NCBI RefSeq assembly: GCF_006538325.1
Contig: NZ_BJKK01000017.1
Coordinates: forward strand, 21,731 to 85,730
DNA: 64,000 nucleotides
Direction of reading: 5' to 3'
From: Alteromonas sp. KUL42
GTDB taxonomy: Bacteria; Pseudomonadota; Gammaproteobacteria; Enterobacterales; Alteromonadaceae
Part shown: positions 45,529-56,500 of the stretch, one piece after another
How the letters are laid out: each line of letters starts with the position of its first letter
Position numbering within the stretch: position 1 is the first letter of the stretch
Notes under the pieces: generated by a model
What the model saw: only the letters and a program-made list of their open reading frames with translations
Databases searched by the model: none
Told to the model about the DNA's origin: nothing
Made by a program: the position numbers and the translations under genes

Positions 45529-46911
45529 TTATTGGAGCCAGTTAAGTTCGCTGTGCAAACTTACAACAGAACCTACGATGATAAGTGTGGGTGGTTGCAA
45601 TTGTGCCTCTTTTTGTTTAGCCACAATATTACTTAATGTGCCTGTTAAAACAGCTTGCTTCTCAGTGGTTGCTGATTGAACTAAAGCGATTGGCGTGCTG
45701 GCGTCAATACCATGTTCAATGAGCTTTTCACAGATAATAGGAAGGCCTGTTAAGCCCATATAAAAGACCGCTGTTTGATTTTTTTGGGCAAGTGCGGGCC
45801 AGTTTAAATCAATGGTGCCGTCTTTGAGATGACCAGTTGCGAAAACGACCGATTGTGCGTGATCTCGGTGGGTAAGTGGTATACCTGCATAACTTGAAGC
45901 ACCGCTAGCCGCCGTTATTCCTGGTACCACTTGGAAATCAATACCTTGTTGGATAAGCGTTTGAATTTCTTCACCACCACGACCAAAAATAAATGGATCA
46001 CCGCCTTTTAAACGAACCACGCGATTGCCTTTCTTCGCTTCGTCAACCATGAGCTGGTTGATATCATCTTGAGGCAGGGTGTGGTTGCTTTTGGCTTTAC
46101 CTACATATATTTTTTCTGCGTCTCGACGAACGAGTTCCAGAATCTGCGGTGAAACCAGCCGGTCATAAACCACCACATCTGCTTTTTGCATTAAACGCAA
46201 GGCACGAAAAGTCAGTAGATCAGGGTCGCCCGGACCTGCGCCCACAAGATACACTTGCCCTTGTACTTTTTTGTCTTTAGCCGCAGCATCAAGGGCTATT
46301 TCAAAAGCGTCATCCGCTTTTTTGTCTTGGCCCTTTTCTACCATTTCAGCAATATCGCCATCCAGTACATCTTCCCAGAAGTAACGGCGGGCAGTAACGC
46401 CATTAAGTGCTTGCTTTACTTTTTCGCGAAATTTCTCAGAAAACGCACCAAGTCTACTTAAATTGGCTGGAAGAACGGTTTCTAGCTTTTGACGAAGGTA
46501 GCGCAGCAATACGGGCGCTACACCGCCGCTGCTCATGGCAATAACGATAGGTGAGCGATCGACAATTGAGGGAGTGATAAATTGACACAGCGGTGTATTG
46601 TCCACCACGTTAACCAGTACTTTCTTCGCACGAGCGATATCGTGAATGTGTTGATTAACATCTGCTTTGTCGGTCGCAACAAATACAACGTCTTTCCCAT
46701 CGAGATCGCCATTTTCGAATTCGCGTACAATAAGGGTGACTTTCTCATTATTAGCAAGCTGTTTTACGGTATCGCATACCCAAGGTGCAACCACAGTAAT
46801 GGTTGCTGGGGTTTTCATAATAAGCTCTAGCTTGCGTGCTGCAACTTCTCCAGCCCCAACAATGAGGACCTTAAGTTGTCTGGCATCTAGAAATAACGGA
46901 AAGTAATCCAT
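45529..46911 (-). CDS. cysG: siroheme synthase CysG
   Basis: A 460-residue trifunctional enzyme that makes siroheme, the cofactor of sulfite and nitrite reductases, from uroporphyrinogen III. The N-terminal part (about residues 1-210) is the precorrin-2 dehydrogenase and ferrochelatase with NAD site VLIVGAGEVAARKLELI. The C-terminal part (about 215-460) is the methyltransferase, with VYLVGAGPGDPDLLTFRALRLM, VRLKGGDPFIFGRGGEE and VVPGITAASGASSYAGIPLTHRD. The ATG at 46911 gives MDYFPLFLD, the standard start and a length near the 457 of Escherichia coli; the frame is open back to 46965 but lacks support. No sulfur-assimilation genes are adjacent. Confidence 0.96.
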   Translation of the reverse strand: MDYFPLFLDARQLKVLIVGAGEVAARKLELIMKTPATITVVAPWVCDTVKQLANNEKVTLIVREFENGDLDGKDVVFVATDKADVNQHIHDIARAKKVLVNVVDNTPLCQFITPSIVDRSPIVIAMSSGGVAPVLLRYLRQKLETVLPANLSRLGAFSEKFREKVKQALNGVTARRYFWEDVLDGDIAEMVEKGQDKKADDAFEIALDAAAKDKKVQGQVYLVGAGPGDPDLLTFRALRLMQKADVVVYDRLVSPQILELVRRDAEKIYVGKAKSNHTLPQDDINQLMVDEAKKGNRVVRLKGGDPFIFGRGGEEIQTLIQQGIDFQVVPGITAASGASSYAGIPLTHRDHAQSVVFATGHLKDGTIDLNWPALAQKNQTAVFYMGLTGLPIICEKLIEHGIDASTPIALVQSATTEKQAVLTGTLSNIVAKQKEAQLQPPTLIIVGSVVSLHSELNWLQ

Positions 46912-46978
46912 AACGGTTTTCTTAGCTATAAATACAAAAAAAGAACTGACACTATTTTGCGCCAATTCTTTTTAATTA

Positions 46979-47025
46979 GAAAACAACGAAAACAGCCTTT
47001 ATATTTCTATTAGTTATATAAAGGC
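46979..47025 (-). terminator. intrinsic terminator of deaD
   Basis: On the minus strand GCCTTTATAT and ATATAAAGGC form a perfect ten-pair stem with an 11-base loop, followed by TGTTTTCGTTGTTTTC. It begins 16 bases past the deaD stop. Confidence 0.65.
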
Positions 47026-47040
47026 CAGTGATGTTGCTAT

Positions 47041-48825
47041 TTAGTTCTTACGCTTGCGATTCTCGCGACTACCGCGGTCTTCACGATTTCCGCGATTTTC
47101 ACGGTTACCACGAGGGCGATCGCCACGTCCTTCGCGCTTAGGTGGAGTATCTGACCACTCGCGAATATTTAAACGCTGTCCAGCAACTCGAGTACCTTGT
47201 AGGGTATCGCGAGTTTCTTTAGGCATACCTTCCGGTAAATCAACAGTACTAAAGTTGTCATAAATCTCGATAGCACCAATGTGCTTGGAGTTTATATTTG
47301 CTTCATTAGCAATAGCACCAACAATATTACCTGGCTTCGCACCGTGTACGTGGCCAACTTCAATACGGAAACGTTGCATACCTTCTTCAGGCTTGCGGTT
47401 ACCACGAGGTGCTCTAGGCTTTCTTTCACGGCCGTCGCGTCCATCACGGCTATTGCGCTCACGACCTTCGCGCTGCGGCTTGCTGTGAAGGTCAGGACGA
47501 TCTGACTCTTTGAGAAGCAACGGCTCATCACCTTGAGCAATTTTAAGCAATGCGGCCAAAAGTACTTCTGGCGACGCTTCGTTTTCTTCTTTGAGCATCT
47601 CGACAATCGGCATTAACGACTCAAGGCTATCGTCTTGGGTTGCTTCGGTAACCGATTGCTTGAAGCGACTCAAACGAGTCTCGTTGATTTCACTAATTGA
47701 AGGAATTGGCATTGCTTCAATTGGCTGCTTAGTTGTTTTTTCGATAGAGAACAACAGGCGTTTTTCGCGGTGTGAAATAAACAGTATCGCATCACCTTGA
47801 CGACCAGCACGACCTGTACGGCCGATACGGTGAACGTATGATTCGCTGTCGTATGGAATGTCGAAGTTAATTACATGACTCACACGCTCAACGTCCAAAC
47901 CACGAGCTACTACGTCAGTTGCTACAAGAATATCAATTTGGCCTTGCTTCAACTTCTCTACGGTACGCTCACGTGCCGCTTGAGGAATATCACCATTTAA
48001 CGGCTCAACGTCGTAACCACGCGCCGAAAGTTTGTCGGCTAGTTCTACTGTTGCGGTCTTGGTGCGCACGAAAATAATCATGCCGTCAAAGGCTTCTACT
48101 TCCATAATGCGCGTAAGTGCTTCTAGTTTATGGTGCGGTGCAACTTGGCAATAGCGTTGACGGATAGTACTTGCTGTACTTACTTTCGACGCAATTTTAA
48201 CGTGTTTTGGATCTTTTAAGTAACGCTGCGTGATCTTCTTGATAGGACCAGGCATTGTTGCTGAGAATAGCGCTGTTTGGCGTTCTTCTGGCGCGTGACT
48301 TAAAATAAGTTCAACATCATCAATAAAGCCCATGCGAAGCATTTCGTCGGCTTCGTCTAACACAAGAAACTTAAGTTCGCTTAAGTCCAGTGTTTTGCGC
48401 TTGATGTGGTCGATAATACGGCCTGGTGTTCCCACAACCACTTGTACACCGCGTTTAAGCTGGCGAATTTGGTTGTCGTAAGACTGACCGCCGTAAATTG
48501 GAAGTACTTTAATGTTTTGACTAAAGCTCGCATAAACCTGAAACGCCTCTGCAACCTGAATCGCTAATTCACGGGTTGGGGCCAATACCAGTAATTGCGG
48601 CTTACGTTGTTCAGGATCGATATTTGCCAACATAGGCAGGGCAAACGCAGCGGTTTTTCCTGTCCCTGTCTGTGCCTGACCGAGTAAATCGTGGCCATCA
48701 AGCAACAATGGAATACTTTCCGCTTGAATAGGAGACGGTTTCTCGTAGCCAACTTTTTCAAGGGCTTGTAAGATAGGTTCTGGTAGATTGAGGTCTTTAA
48801 ATGTCATGTCGACAGTTGTGGTCAT
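47041..48825 (-). CDS. deaD: DEAD-box RNA helicase DeaD (CsdA)
   Basis: A 594-residue ATP-dependent RNA helicase that acts in ribosome assembly and cold-adapted mRNA turnover. The helicase core has the Q motif, AQTGTGKT, PTRELA, VLDEADEM, SAT, ARGLD and HRIGRTGRAGR. A DbpA-type RNA-binding domain follows at about residues 480-555 (MQRFRIEVGHVHGAKPGNIVGAIANE). The extreme C-terminus is a basic Arg-Gly-Asn repeat tail that probably holds RNA. AGGACC precedes the ATG. It is divergent from the PrsT-like gene across 214 bases, which probably include a cold-shock type leader, although no defined motif was seen. Confidence 0.96.
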   Translation of the reverse strand: MTTTVDMTFKDLNLPEPILQALEKVGYEKPSPIQAESIPLLLDGHDLLGQAQTGTGKTAAFALPMLANIDPEQRKPQLLVLAPTRELAIQVAEAFQVYASFSQNIKVLPIYGGQSYDNQIRQLKRGVQVVVGTPGRIIDHIKRKTLDLSELKFLVLDEADEMLRMGFIDDVELILSHAPEERQTALFSATMPGPIKKITQRYLKDPKHVKIASKVSTASTIRQRYCQVAPHHKLEALTRIMEVEAFDGMIIFVRTKTATVELADKLSARGYDVEPLNGDIPQAARERTVEKLKQGQIDILVATDVVARGLDVERVSHVINFDIPYDSESYVHRIGRTGRAGRQGDAILFISHREKRLLFSIEKTTKQPIEAMPIPSISEINETRLSRFKQSVTEATQDDSLESLMPIVEMLKEENEASPEVLLAALLKIAQGDEPLLLKESDRPDLHSKPQREGRERNSRDGRDGRERKPRAPRGNRKPEEGMQRFRIEVGHVHGAKPGNIVGAIANEANINSKHIGAIEIYDNFSTVDLPEGMPKETRDTLQGTRVAGQRLNIREWSDTPPKREGRGDRPRGNRENRGNREDRGSRENRKRKN

Positions 48826-49039
48826 TAAGGGTCCTGATGCATTAAGTAAGGAGGGTGCGGCGAAGGCGATGACGCATTTCTGCGATTATCTACGCCAGCT
48901 GTGTTGCAAAAACTCACATTATATTCGAATAATATGAAGGTTGCCACGAAATTGCGAAATAATGACGAAATAATATACAAAATTACATTGGGCGAGCAAA
49001 GTTAGCTAGCATGTATCAAGGGTAGGGCAAGGAAATACA

Positions 49040-51814
49040 ATGAAAAATATCAATACAAATAAATTGTTTAAGCGAACCTCGGCAAGTCTATTGGTTCTCA
49101 GCGCACTACTGACAGGCTGTAGCGAAAAATCTATGGAAAGTCACTTGGCTGATGCGCGTGGTTTTGTGGCGCAGCAACAACTAGATGCCGCAGTAGTTGA
49201 ATATAAAAGTGCTATTCAAAAAGCGCCAGATGCTGCGGAGCCTCGATTCGAATTAGGTAAACTTTATCTACAGGGCGGAAATTTTATTGCCGCAGAAAAA
49301 GAACTTTCCAAAGCCATGGAGTTGGGTTTTGAGCCGGGTGAAGTTATACCGCTTCTTTCATTAGCTTATCAACAGTCGGGGGCAGAAAACGCGTTGGCAA
49401 ATGTAGATTATCGCGCACCTGGTATGACTGTAATCGAGTCGGCTGAAGTTGGGTTTTACAAACTGCAAGCACTTGCACAATTGGGGCAAACCGAAGAAGC
49501 GCAAGCGTTGTTGGCTGACTTGAAAACACTTGATACTTCGTCGGTGTATAGAGGGTTGATAGACAGTTACGAATTTGTGTTAGCTAACGATATGGCAGGA
49601 GCCATTAGTGCTTCAGAGCAGTTACGTGAACAGTCGCCATCAAACAAAGACGTGCTTCAACAATTGGCGAAGCTGTACTTACAAAACAACGAACCACAAA
49701 AGGCAACACAGGTATACAGCGACTATGTGTCGGCTTACCCTAATGATGTGACGAGCAAGTTTGCCTATGCTGCACTACTTGTTGAACAGCGCGACCTTGA
49801 TAAAGCCGAGCCTATTGTTAACGAACTTATCAAGCTCAACGCATCCCACCCTTTGCTGAATACATTTAAAGGTATTATTGAATCAGCCAAAGGAAATTAT
49901 GCCAAAGCGCTAGAACACCTTGAAGTGGCTGTTCAAAATGGCAGAAACGACCAAGTTGTGCGCCTTGTGGCAGGTTTTAGCGCTTATCAAATTCAAGATT
50001 TTGAAGCAGCGCAGCGCCATCTTGTTATGGTGGCCTCAAGCCTGCCAGATAATCACCCAGGTCTGCGCATGTTAGCTGATAGTATGCTTCAACTTGGTGA
50101 AAATGAAGAGGCACTTAAAGTGCTTACTCGTGTGAAAGGTGAGCAAGACAATGATGCAGCGCTCTTTTCTAAAGCAAGCTATCAGCTGCTTCGAGAAGGA
50201 AATGTGCAAGGCGCTAAACAGATGGTGGAGAAATCTGAAGTGGTCAGTACCACGGCAGAAGATCTATCAAGACTAGGCGTATTGCAATTGTCATTAAATG
50301 ACGTTGATGGTTTGGTTAACCTTGAACAAGCAGTAGATAAAGCGCCGCAATCTGCCACCACGCAAAGTACGTTACTACGTGCGTACATCGCCACAGACCA
50401 ATTAGACAAAGCAAAAGAAGCCGCTAAGCAGTGGAATAGCACATCGCCAGCGGCTGCAATGCCGCTTGTTTACTTGGCAAGTATTGCTATTGTTGAAAAA
50501 GATTTTGAGCAAGCTCACCGTTATTTAAACGATGCAGACGCGCTTGATAGCGCGGGTAATGAAGTCACTTATACACGAGCTAAATTACTAATTGCGGAAG
50601 ATAAAAAGGCCGACGCACAGACGCTGATTAAAGCGTTTATCAAAGATAACCCAAGCGATATCGAAGCGCTCACCATGTGGTTTGCATTGGCTACGGAAAC
50701 CGGTGAAGTCAAAACCGTGCTTAGCCATGCGCAAACACAATTAGACAAGGCTCCACAGAATATCAATCTGCGAGTTATGTTGGGGCGTTTCTATGCACTA
50801 AATCAACAAGCGGACAAAACACTGGCGTTGTTATCTGAAGTGGAAGGTGATGGTGCATCGCCCATGTCATTTTGGAATTTGAAAGGCCAAGTACTGATAG
50901 CCAGCAATAACATCACAGATACAAATGCTTTTTTCGACCGCTGGCTTTCATTTTACCCGCAAGATAAAAATGCCGTTTTGGGTAAATTGCTAATTCTTGA
51001 TACGCAACGTCAATTTAGTGAAGGTTTGGCATTAACGAACAAAACACTGGAAAAGCGCAGTGATGCGCAGTTGAACCTGCTAAAAGCGTATTTCCATAGT
51101 CGGTTGGGCGAAGTTGCACCTGCGTGGAAAATTGTTAATGAAAGCTCTGAAGAAATAAAAGCGTTGCCGTTTGTTCGCGGCATAATGGCAAGGCTTTACA
51201 TGGCAGAGGGCAAGGCAGCAGAGGCATTACCCCATGCGCTAGCAACCTATGAGGAAACTCAAAACAGCGACAACTTATTGCTATTGGTTGCTGCATATGA
51301 CGCGGCAGGTGAGCGTGATAAGGCATTTACTACGCTTGAAACACATGTGAACAAATATGACACCGATATGAGAGCGGCAATGCTTCTCGCTGAGCGTCAA
51401 ATTCAGCAAGACCGCAGTGCTGCATCGGCAAGTTATGAGAAAATTCTCAAAACCATGCCTGACAACTTTGTGGTGTTGAACAACTTGGCGTATTTAGCGT
51501 TAGAAGATAAAAAATTAGTGCAAGCGGAAAAGCTGGCGAAAAGGGCCGTTGCTATTCAGCCTGACAATACCGATGCTGTTGATACATTGGCGCAAGTACT
51601 TGTCGCGAAAGGCGATAAAGCAGCTGCTCTAACGCTCTACGAGAAGATTGCCAACAATCCAATTGGCAATGACGAAGTATACCTAAACCATGTCGAGCTT
51701 CTGCTTGATATGGGCAATGTAACGCTGGCAAAGCGTCGCTTGTCTTCCAGAGAGTTTACTGCAGAAGCATCGAAAGCACGGGTTGATGCACTGAAAGCTA
51801 AATACAGTATCTAA
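49040..51814 (+). CDS. prsT: PrsT-type TPR lipoprotein (PEP-CTERM/XrtA system family)
   Basis: A 924-residue lipoprotein with the lipobox LLTGC (Cys27) followed by tandem tetratricopeptide repeats along almost the whole length. Typical units are DAAVVEYKSAIQKAPDAAEP, YAKALEHLEVAVQ and ADNFVVLNNLAYLALEDKKL near the C-terminus. The length and arrangement match TIGR02917, the PEP-CTERM system TPR lipoprotein, which is normally encoded in clusters for exopolysaccharide and exosortase. Here no exosortase, PrsK/PrsR or polysaccharide gene is nearby, so it may work with partners elsewhere or have another role. The next plus-strand element is a strong terminator. Family assignment is good; the role is inferred. 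Confidence 0.85.
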   Translation: MKNINTNKLFKRTSASLLVLSALLTGCSEKSMESHLADARGFVAQQQLDAAVVEYKSAIQKAPDAAEPRFELGKLYLQGGNFIAAEKELSKAMELGFEPGEVIPLLSLAYQQSGAENALANVDYRAPGMTVIESAEVGFYKLQALAQLGQTEEAQALLADLKTLDTSSVYRGLIDSYEFVLANDMAGAISASEQLREQSPSNKDVLQQLAKLYLQNNEPQKATQVYSDYVSAYPNDVTSKFAYAALLVEQRDLDKAEPIVNELIKLNASHPLLNTFKGIIESAKGNYAKALEHLEVAVQNGRNDQVVRLVAGFSAYQIQDFEAAQRHLVMVASSLPDNHPGLRMLADSMLQLGENEEALKVLTRVKGEQDNDAALFSKASYQLLREGNVQGAKQMVEKSEVVSTTAEDLSRLGVLQLSLNDVDGLVNLEQAVDKAPQSATTQSTLLRAYIATDQLDKAKEAAKQWNSTSPAAAMPLVYLASIAIVEKDFEQAHRYLNDADALDSAGNEVTYTRAKLLIAEDKKADAQTLIKAFIKDNPSDIEALTMWFALATETGEVKTVLSHAQTQLDKAPQNINLRVMLGRFYALNQQADKTLALLSEVEGDGASPMSFWNLKGQVLIASNNITDTNAFFDRWLSFYPQDKNAVLGKLLILDTQRQFSEGLALTNKTLEKRSDAQLNLLKAYFHSRLGEVAPAWKIVNESSEEIKALPFVRGIMARLYMAEGKAAEALPHALATYEETQNSDNLLLLVAAYDAAGERDKAFTTLETHVNKYDTDMRAAMLLAERQIQQDRSAASASYEKILKTMPDNFVVLNNLAYLALEDKKLVQAEKLAKRAVAIQPDNTDAVDTLAQVLVAKGDKAAALTLYEKIANNPIGNDEVYLNHVELLLDMGNVTLAKRRLSSREFTAEASKARVDALKAKYSI

Positions 51815-51840
51815 GCTCACAGTTTATTTGATGTAGAAAC

Positions 51841-51877
51841 AAAATCGCGGTGTATCAATTACACCGCGATTTTTTTC
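51841..51877 (+). terminator. intrinsic terminator of the prsT-like gene
   Basis: AATCGCGGTGTA, loop TCAAT and TACACCGCGATT form a 12-pair stem (more with flanking A-T pairs), followed by TTTTTT. It lies about 27 bases past the stop codon. Confidence 0.95.
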
Positions 51878-51962
51878 AAGTCAGCATAAGCAAGCTAACA
51901 AGGCACGCAATCAAAAAGCCTTCAAACTTCTTGATAGGTATGAAGCTATTTGCTTGTTGAGC

Positions 51963-52169
51963 TTAATGGCGCGCAGTTGATGCGAAGGCGTATTGATTGG
52001 ACATTGATGTTGCTTTTTCTTTTGGGGAAGCCTCTGATTGTACGTGAGCCTCTTCCACCAACGCTGTCATAGCATCAATGATGTCGAGAAAATTAGAAAG
52101 CTGCTTGGGCGATAAGTCCTTCGAAAGCGTCTCAATTTTACTGATAAGTTGTTTGGTTGGCAGCATCAT
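51963..52169 (-). CDS. small hypothetical protein, 68 residues
   Basis: A short frame that begins with two adjacent ATG codons (52169 and 52166) and encodes an amphipathic helical segment (LISKIETLSKDLSPKQLSNF) and a polar tail. A TTG further upstream (52178) is unlikely. The ribosome-binding site is weak. It sits alone between the prsT terminator and the DUF1501 gene. I do not recognise it; protein-like composition is the main support. Confidence 0.45.
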   Translation of the reverse strand: MMLPTKQLISKIETLSKDLSPKQLSNFLDIIDAMTALVEEAHVQSEASPKEKATSMSNQYAFASTARH

Positions 52170-52338
52170 AGGCGTCAAATTTCCGTTATTGGCATAAAAC
52201 TCTACGTTAACCTTTCAATAAGCTTGCCAACCTTTTCAGTACCTTTGTTTATCTCTTGTTATATTTTTTCTGCTTACTTTGCACTATGTGCTATACGACG
52301 TAAGCCTTTCAAAAACGTAAGTTTTGAAAATATATCCT

Positions 52339-53580
52339 TCAAAATAAACCAATGGGATTGTGTACATGTGACGGCAATACCTCCGCTATTTGATGATTGC
52401 CAAGAAAACCAGACAGAACATCGGCGTATATATCACGGTAGTCGGTTGCCATGGCCAAATAGCGACCGTGATGTAATTGTGCTTCATTTAACCCAGGCCA
52501 TTGGCCATATATTCCCCCCGATACACCACCGCCTATCACCATCCAGTTTGATGCATAACCATGATCTGTGCCGCGACTGCCATTTTCTTGAGAAGTGCGC
52601 CCAAACTCAGTTCCTACCACAGTAGCAACATTAATACTGCGAGCGCCCAAGTCGGTGTAAAAAGCCGTAAGCCCATCAGACAAGTCTTGAAGGCGCGAAG
52701 CTTGCCTTCCTGTTGCACCGCCCTGATTCGAATGGGTATCCCAGCCACCAATGTTAATGTTCGCGAGTTCTAGCCCAACGTCAGACTTAATGATTTGTGC
52801 GAGCATCCTTAGCTCTTGACCAAAGCGTGAATTAGGATAATTTGCCCCATTTTCCACACTATAAGGCTGCTCACCAATGTCTTTCAAAATATTGACGTCT
52901 TCGAGCATTTGCTGTCCATAGCTATGCAGCAGTTGATGGTTTGCAAGCTCTGACGCGGGATGTTCGTATACCTTACTAAGGCGTGCTAGAAGCTCAGCCT
53001 CTTCATTTTCATCAACCCTAAAGCCTAAGCTATTAAAATTCGAGAGTGTTGAAACTGAGATATCGCCGCGCATTGCATGAACGAGTTCGCTTCCTACACT
53101 GAGTGCACGCACATCTGCTGTATGTGAATGCGTTGCGAGGTGGCGATTCATCCAACCAGAATTGCTACGTACTCTTTGCCCGCTTTCGATGAAATGCTGA
53201 GAGTCAAAGTGTGAGCGAGAGCCGTCCGGATAATGCGTTGCGGGCATTATTGCAAGTTGACCTTGCTGAAACATTGAGTGCAAGCCAGACATTGAAGGGT
53301 GCAAACCAAAAAAGCCGTCAAGATTTAGCGCTGCACCGCTTTCGCCTGAATCTGGTCGCGCTATTGCAATTGTTGGCCTTAGTTCGTAATACCTGTCCTC
53401 ACCGAAAGGAACAACTGCGTTTAGCCCGTCACAACCTCCCCGCTGGAAAATATTAATCAATACTTTTCCTTGCGCGGCATGTGCACTTTTTACAGAGAAA
53501 ACAAACGGCGTGCCCGATGTCCACAAACCCATCGCAGCGCTAGATAGAGCAAGTTTTTTAAGAAATTGACGACGTTGCAT
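52339..53580 (-). CDS. DUF1501 family protein with Tat-type signal
   Basis: A 413-residue exported protein. The signal peptide carries a twin-arginine motif (RRQFLKKLALSSAAMG) and ends near AHAA, so export of a folded protein by Tat is likely. The body matches DUF1501, an alkaline-phosphatase/sulfatase-like fold of unknown activity: INIFQRGGCDGLNAVVPFGE near the start, and GTEFGRTSQENGSRGTDHGYASNWMVIGGGV near the C-terminus with conserved Asp and His. The ATG at 53580 has GGAG eight bases upstream; an in-frame GTG at 53589 is less well placed. It follows the DUF1800 gene by 17 bases, a conserved pairing. Confidence 0.9.
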   Translation of the reverse strand: MQRRQFLKKLALSSAAMGLWTSGTPFVFSVKSAHAAQGKVLINIFQRGGCDGLNAVVPFGEDRYYELRPTIAIARPDSGESGAALNLDGFFGLHPSMSGLHSMFQQGQLAIMPATHYPDGSRSHFDSQHFIESGQRVRSNSGWMNRHLATHSHTADVRALSVGSELVHAMRGDISVSTLSNFNSLGFRVDENEEAELLARLSKVYEHPASELANHQLLHSYGQQMLEDVNILKDIGEQPYSVENGANYPNSRFGQELRMLAQIIKSDVGLELANINIGGWDTHSNQGGATGRQASRLQDLSDGLTAFYTDLGARSINVATVVGTEFGRTSQENGSRGTDHGYASNWMVIGGGVSGGIYGQWPGLNEAQLHHGRYLAMATDYRDIYADVLSGFLGNHQIAEVLPSHVHNPIGLF

Positions 53581-53597
53581 TAGTCTCACTCCACGAC

Positions 53598-56500
53598 TTA
53601 TTGATATTGAAAACCAGGGTATGCCAACAACGTTGCCAGTAACCGCTTAAGTTTTATAGGGGCATCATTGTCTTGCATATCAAATGCATCTCTCTCGTTC
53701 AATATAGCTAAGGCTTGTTGACGCTGTAGCGCAGTATACTGCGTATCAAGTAGCAAATTGAAAAGGTACTCTACAATTGCTGTAGCAGTTGTATAACCTT
53801 GTGCTTCTAGATGTGTTAGTAGATCTACCTCTCCACCGTCTTGTTTCAACGCGAAACGTAAAGCGAACTTAGTACGCTGCACCATGGCATCTACATTTAT
53901 CCAATCAGCGCCTTTGTCTGAGAACCCATCCGGAGCGGGGTAGGTGAACAATTGCATGCCCATTGCTTTTAAAATTCTCAGCGCTTCATTAAAATCAGGT
54001 TCGGCTTGAGTTGCACGGATTGCACTGGTGTAGACTTGAAGTGGCGTTTTAATTTTGCTGCCAATATTGTCTTCTATATTAAATGCGTTCGAGTGAAAAA
54101 TGATGCGCAATAAGGTAGGAATATCCCCTTCGCTGGAAATATAGCCGGCTGCACAGCTTCTCTGCAAAGTAGGGTAGTTGCCTTCACCAATCCAAAATTG
54201 AATAAGCTTTCCACAGATAAACATGGCGGTAGAAGGGTGTTGACTCAACCTTGCAAGTGTAGCTTCCCCTTCTTCTACCCCGCCAGCAACAACTTGTTCA
54301 TTGAGAAATAGTTTGTTGTCATTGTCATGGCGATTTGCAGAGAAAGTAAATTCTCCCTCGGCGATATGCCAGCCTGTTAAAATTCGAGCCAGTGAAATAA
54401 TGTCGTCATCGGTATAGCCGCCATTAACGCCCAATGTGTGCAATTCCATGACTTCTCTTGCGTAATTTTCGTTAATACGACCTGCTCGACTGCTCACGTT
54501 GTCTAAGTATTTTAGCATAGCGGGGCTTTTGGCACTTATTTCCAATAAATCACTGAATTTACCCAATGCATGTGTTCTAAAAGCACTGTTCTCTCGCTCT
54601 TCATAGGCAACTTTCCGATGTCTATTGAAGTCTGTACTAAAGTGATTTTCCCAAAACCAAGCCATAACTTGTTGCAGTTGTCTTTTGCTGTATATCTGAT
54701 ACATCAGTTCGCGTTTGCGTAAATCATTTATTGATTCAATAGGGAGCTCGCTGAGCATACTTTCAAGCTCATCATCATCTATCATTTCTGGCGCAAGCTG
54801 CTGTTCAATCCATGTATTCACACCCACTTGAGTTATTTCATTAGCAAGTGTAGGCGTGGCACCAAATGTGGCGCGTTTAACGAGTTGTTGTACGGAAGGC
54901 TGAACCACTTTTGTGAGAAGTTGTAAATTGGTACTGCTGTGATTATTACTGCTATCAACTGCGCTCAAGACCATTTCTAGTGAATCACTATTAACGATGA
55001 TATTTTCGTTTAAAAAGAATGCCCACTGACCACTTTGTGAATTGAATCTGACCGGCTCTTCAAAAAGTAAACTTCCTGTGTTGGTATCGGTAACGGTAAT
55101 TGACAGCGATTGAACATGAATGTCGTCGCTGACATCACCGAATATACTAAAGCCAGATGTACTCACTATATCGTTATTGGCATGTGACAGAATTCGAATG
55201 CGCGGTGCGTTATCATCGTCGACAATATGTAGAAAACGGTTGGCAGTAGCCCAGTTTCCCATTCTGTCATAAGCCGTGGCGGCGATACCTATCTGCTCAC
55301 CAGCTTGCAACCATTGGGCGGGAATAAAGCTAGACCAAGCGCCATTTTGTGAAGGCGTTACAGCAAACTCGTGAATGTTATTTGAATAGTCCCAGACCTG
55401 TATTTTCACCGATGCCAGTTGATGGTTGTCTTGAGCATTTCCCGAAAGAATAAACCCTTCATCAGCAATTTCGTCAGTTTCCGGCGCATGTATAAAAATA
55501 ACAGGCGCTTCATTATCAAGCGCAGTATTGTCGTTGGCGCTAACGGCGAACTCAAAATTTCCCGCTTCTTGTATAAATGGGCTATAAATTCGTCTAACTG
55601 AGGCTAGAGGCTGTTCTGCGCGAAGCACATAGGTAGCAATACCCAGCTCTGGAACATCAAATACGACTTCGCCATTGGCATTAGTTGTGCCACTACTTCG
55701 CCAACTAAGTTTCTCGTTCTCGTAAGCAAAAGCGTTAATTCTCACATTTGCCAATGCGCTACCCGTGTCATTGTTAACGAGGGTAACCGGTAGCGAGCCG
55801 ACTTCTAAATCTACGTTACCAGGGCTTGAAATAATCTCACTAATTACATTGCCGCGGTATTTTCGTGTCTTAAAACGGTACTCTCGCTTGTGGGTAATCC
55901 CGTCAAGATCAAACACTGCTGTCCCTGTGTCATCGGTACGTCGCCCCACAGTATTTACCCAATGACCATCACTGTTTTGTGTTTGCGCAGTCACCCATAG
56001 TCCAGATGCCATTGAATTTGTATTTGCATCACGTACAGTTACGTTAACTGCGGGGTTACCTACGACAAACTCGTAATCTCCTGCTGTGTTTATGATATCG
56101 CTACTTCGCCATGCATTGTTTGTCGGGCTTTTCGCTCTAACCACATATTGTTTGCCATCAGGAGGAGTGGGAAGATCCAGCTCAAGAATACCCGCAGAAT
56201 TAGTTATAGCACTGCCATAGTACTTATACCTATTGGTATCAATGGAAATAAGCCCTATTTGAACTGCGTAATCTCCTAAGGTAGGCAAGTTGTTGAGACT
56301 GCCATCTTTCAACGTAACTTTTACATTTCCAGCTTTAAGCGCGAAGTGTTCGGCCTGAGTAAACGGAGAGCTGAAAATAGTGAAGTTACTCAGAGGTCTT
56401 GCTTCAAGTCGATATTTAGTTTCACCATCCATCTCATCAACATCAAAAGCAACTTCGCCTAATTCGTTAGTTTTTGCACTGCGAAAACGCTTAAATTTGT

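Noticed and set aside
47054..47505. Several Arg/Ser-rich plus-strand frames opposite the deaD tail
   Set aside because: They mirror the Arg-Gly-Asn repeat tail of the helicase and have no start signals.
52149..52625. 158-codon plus-strand frame near the DUF1501 gene
   Set aside because: Its second half is antisense to DUF1501 and the first half has no start signal.
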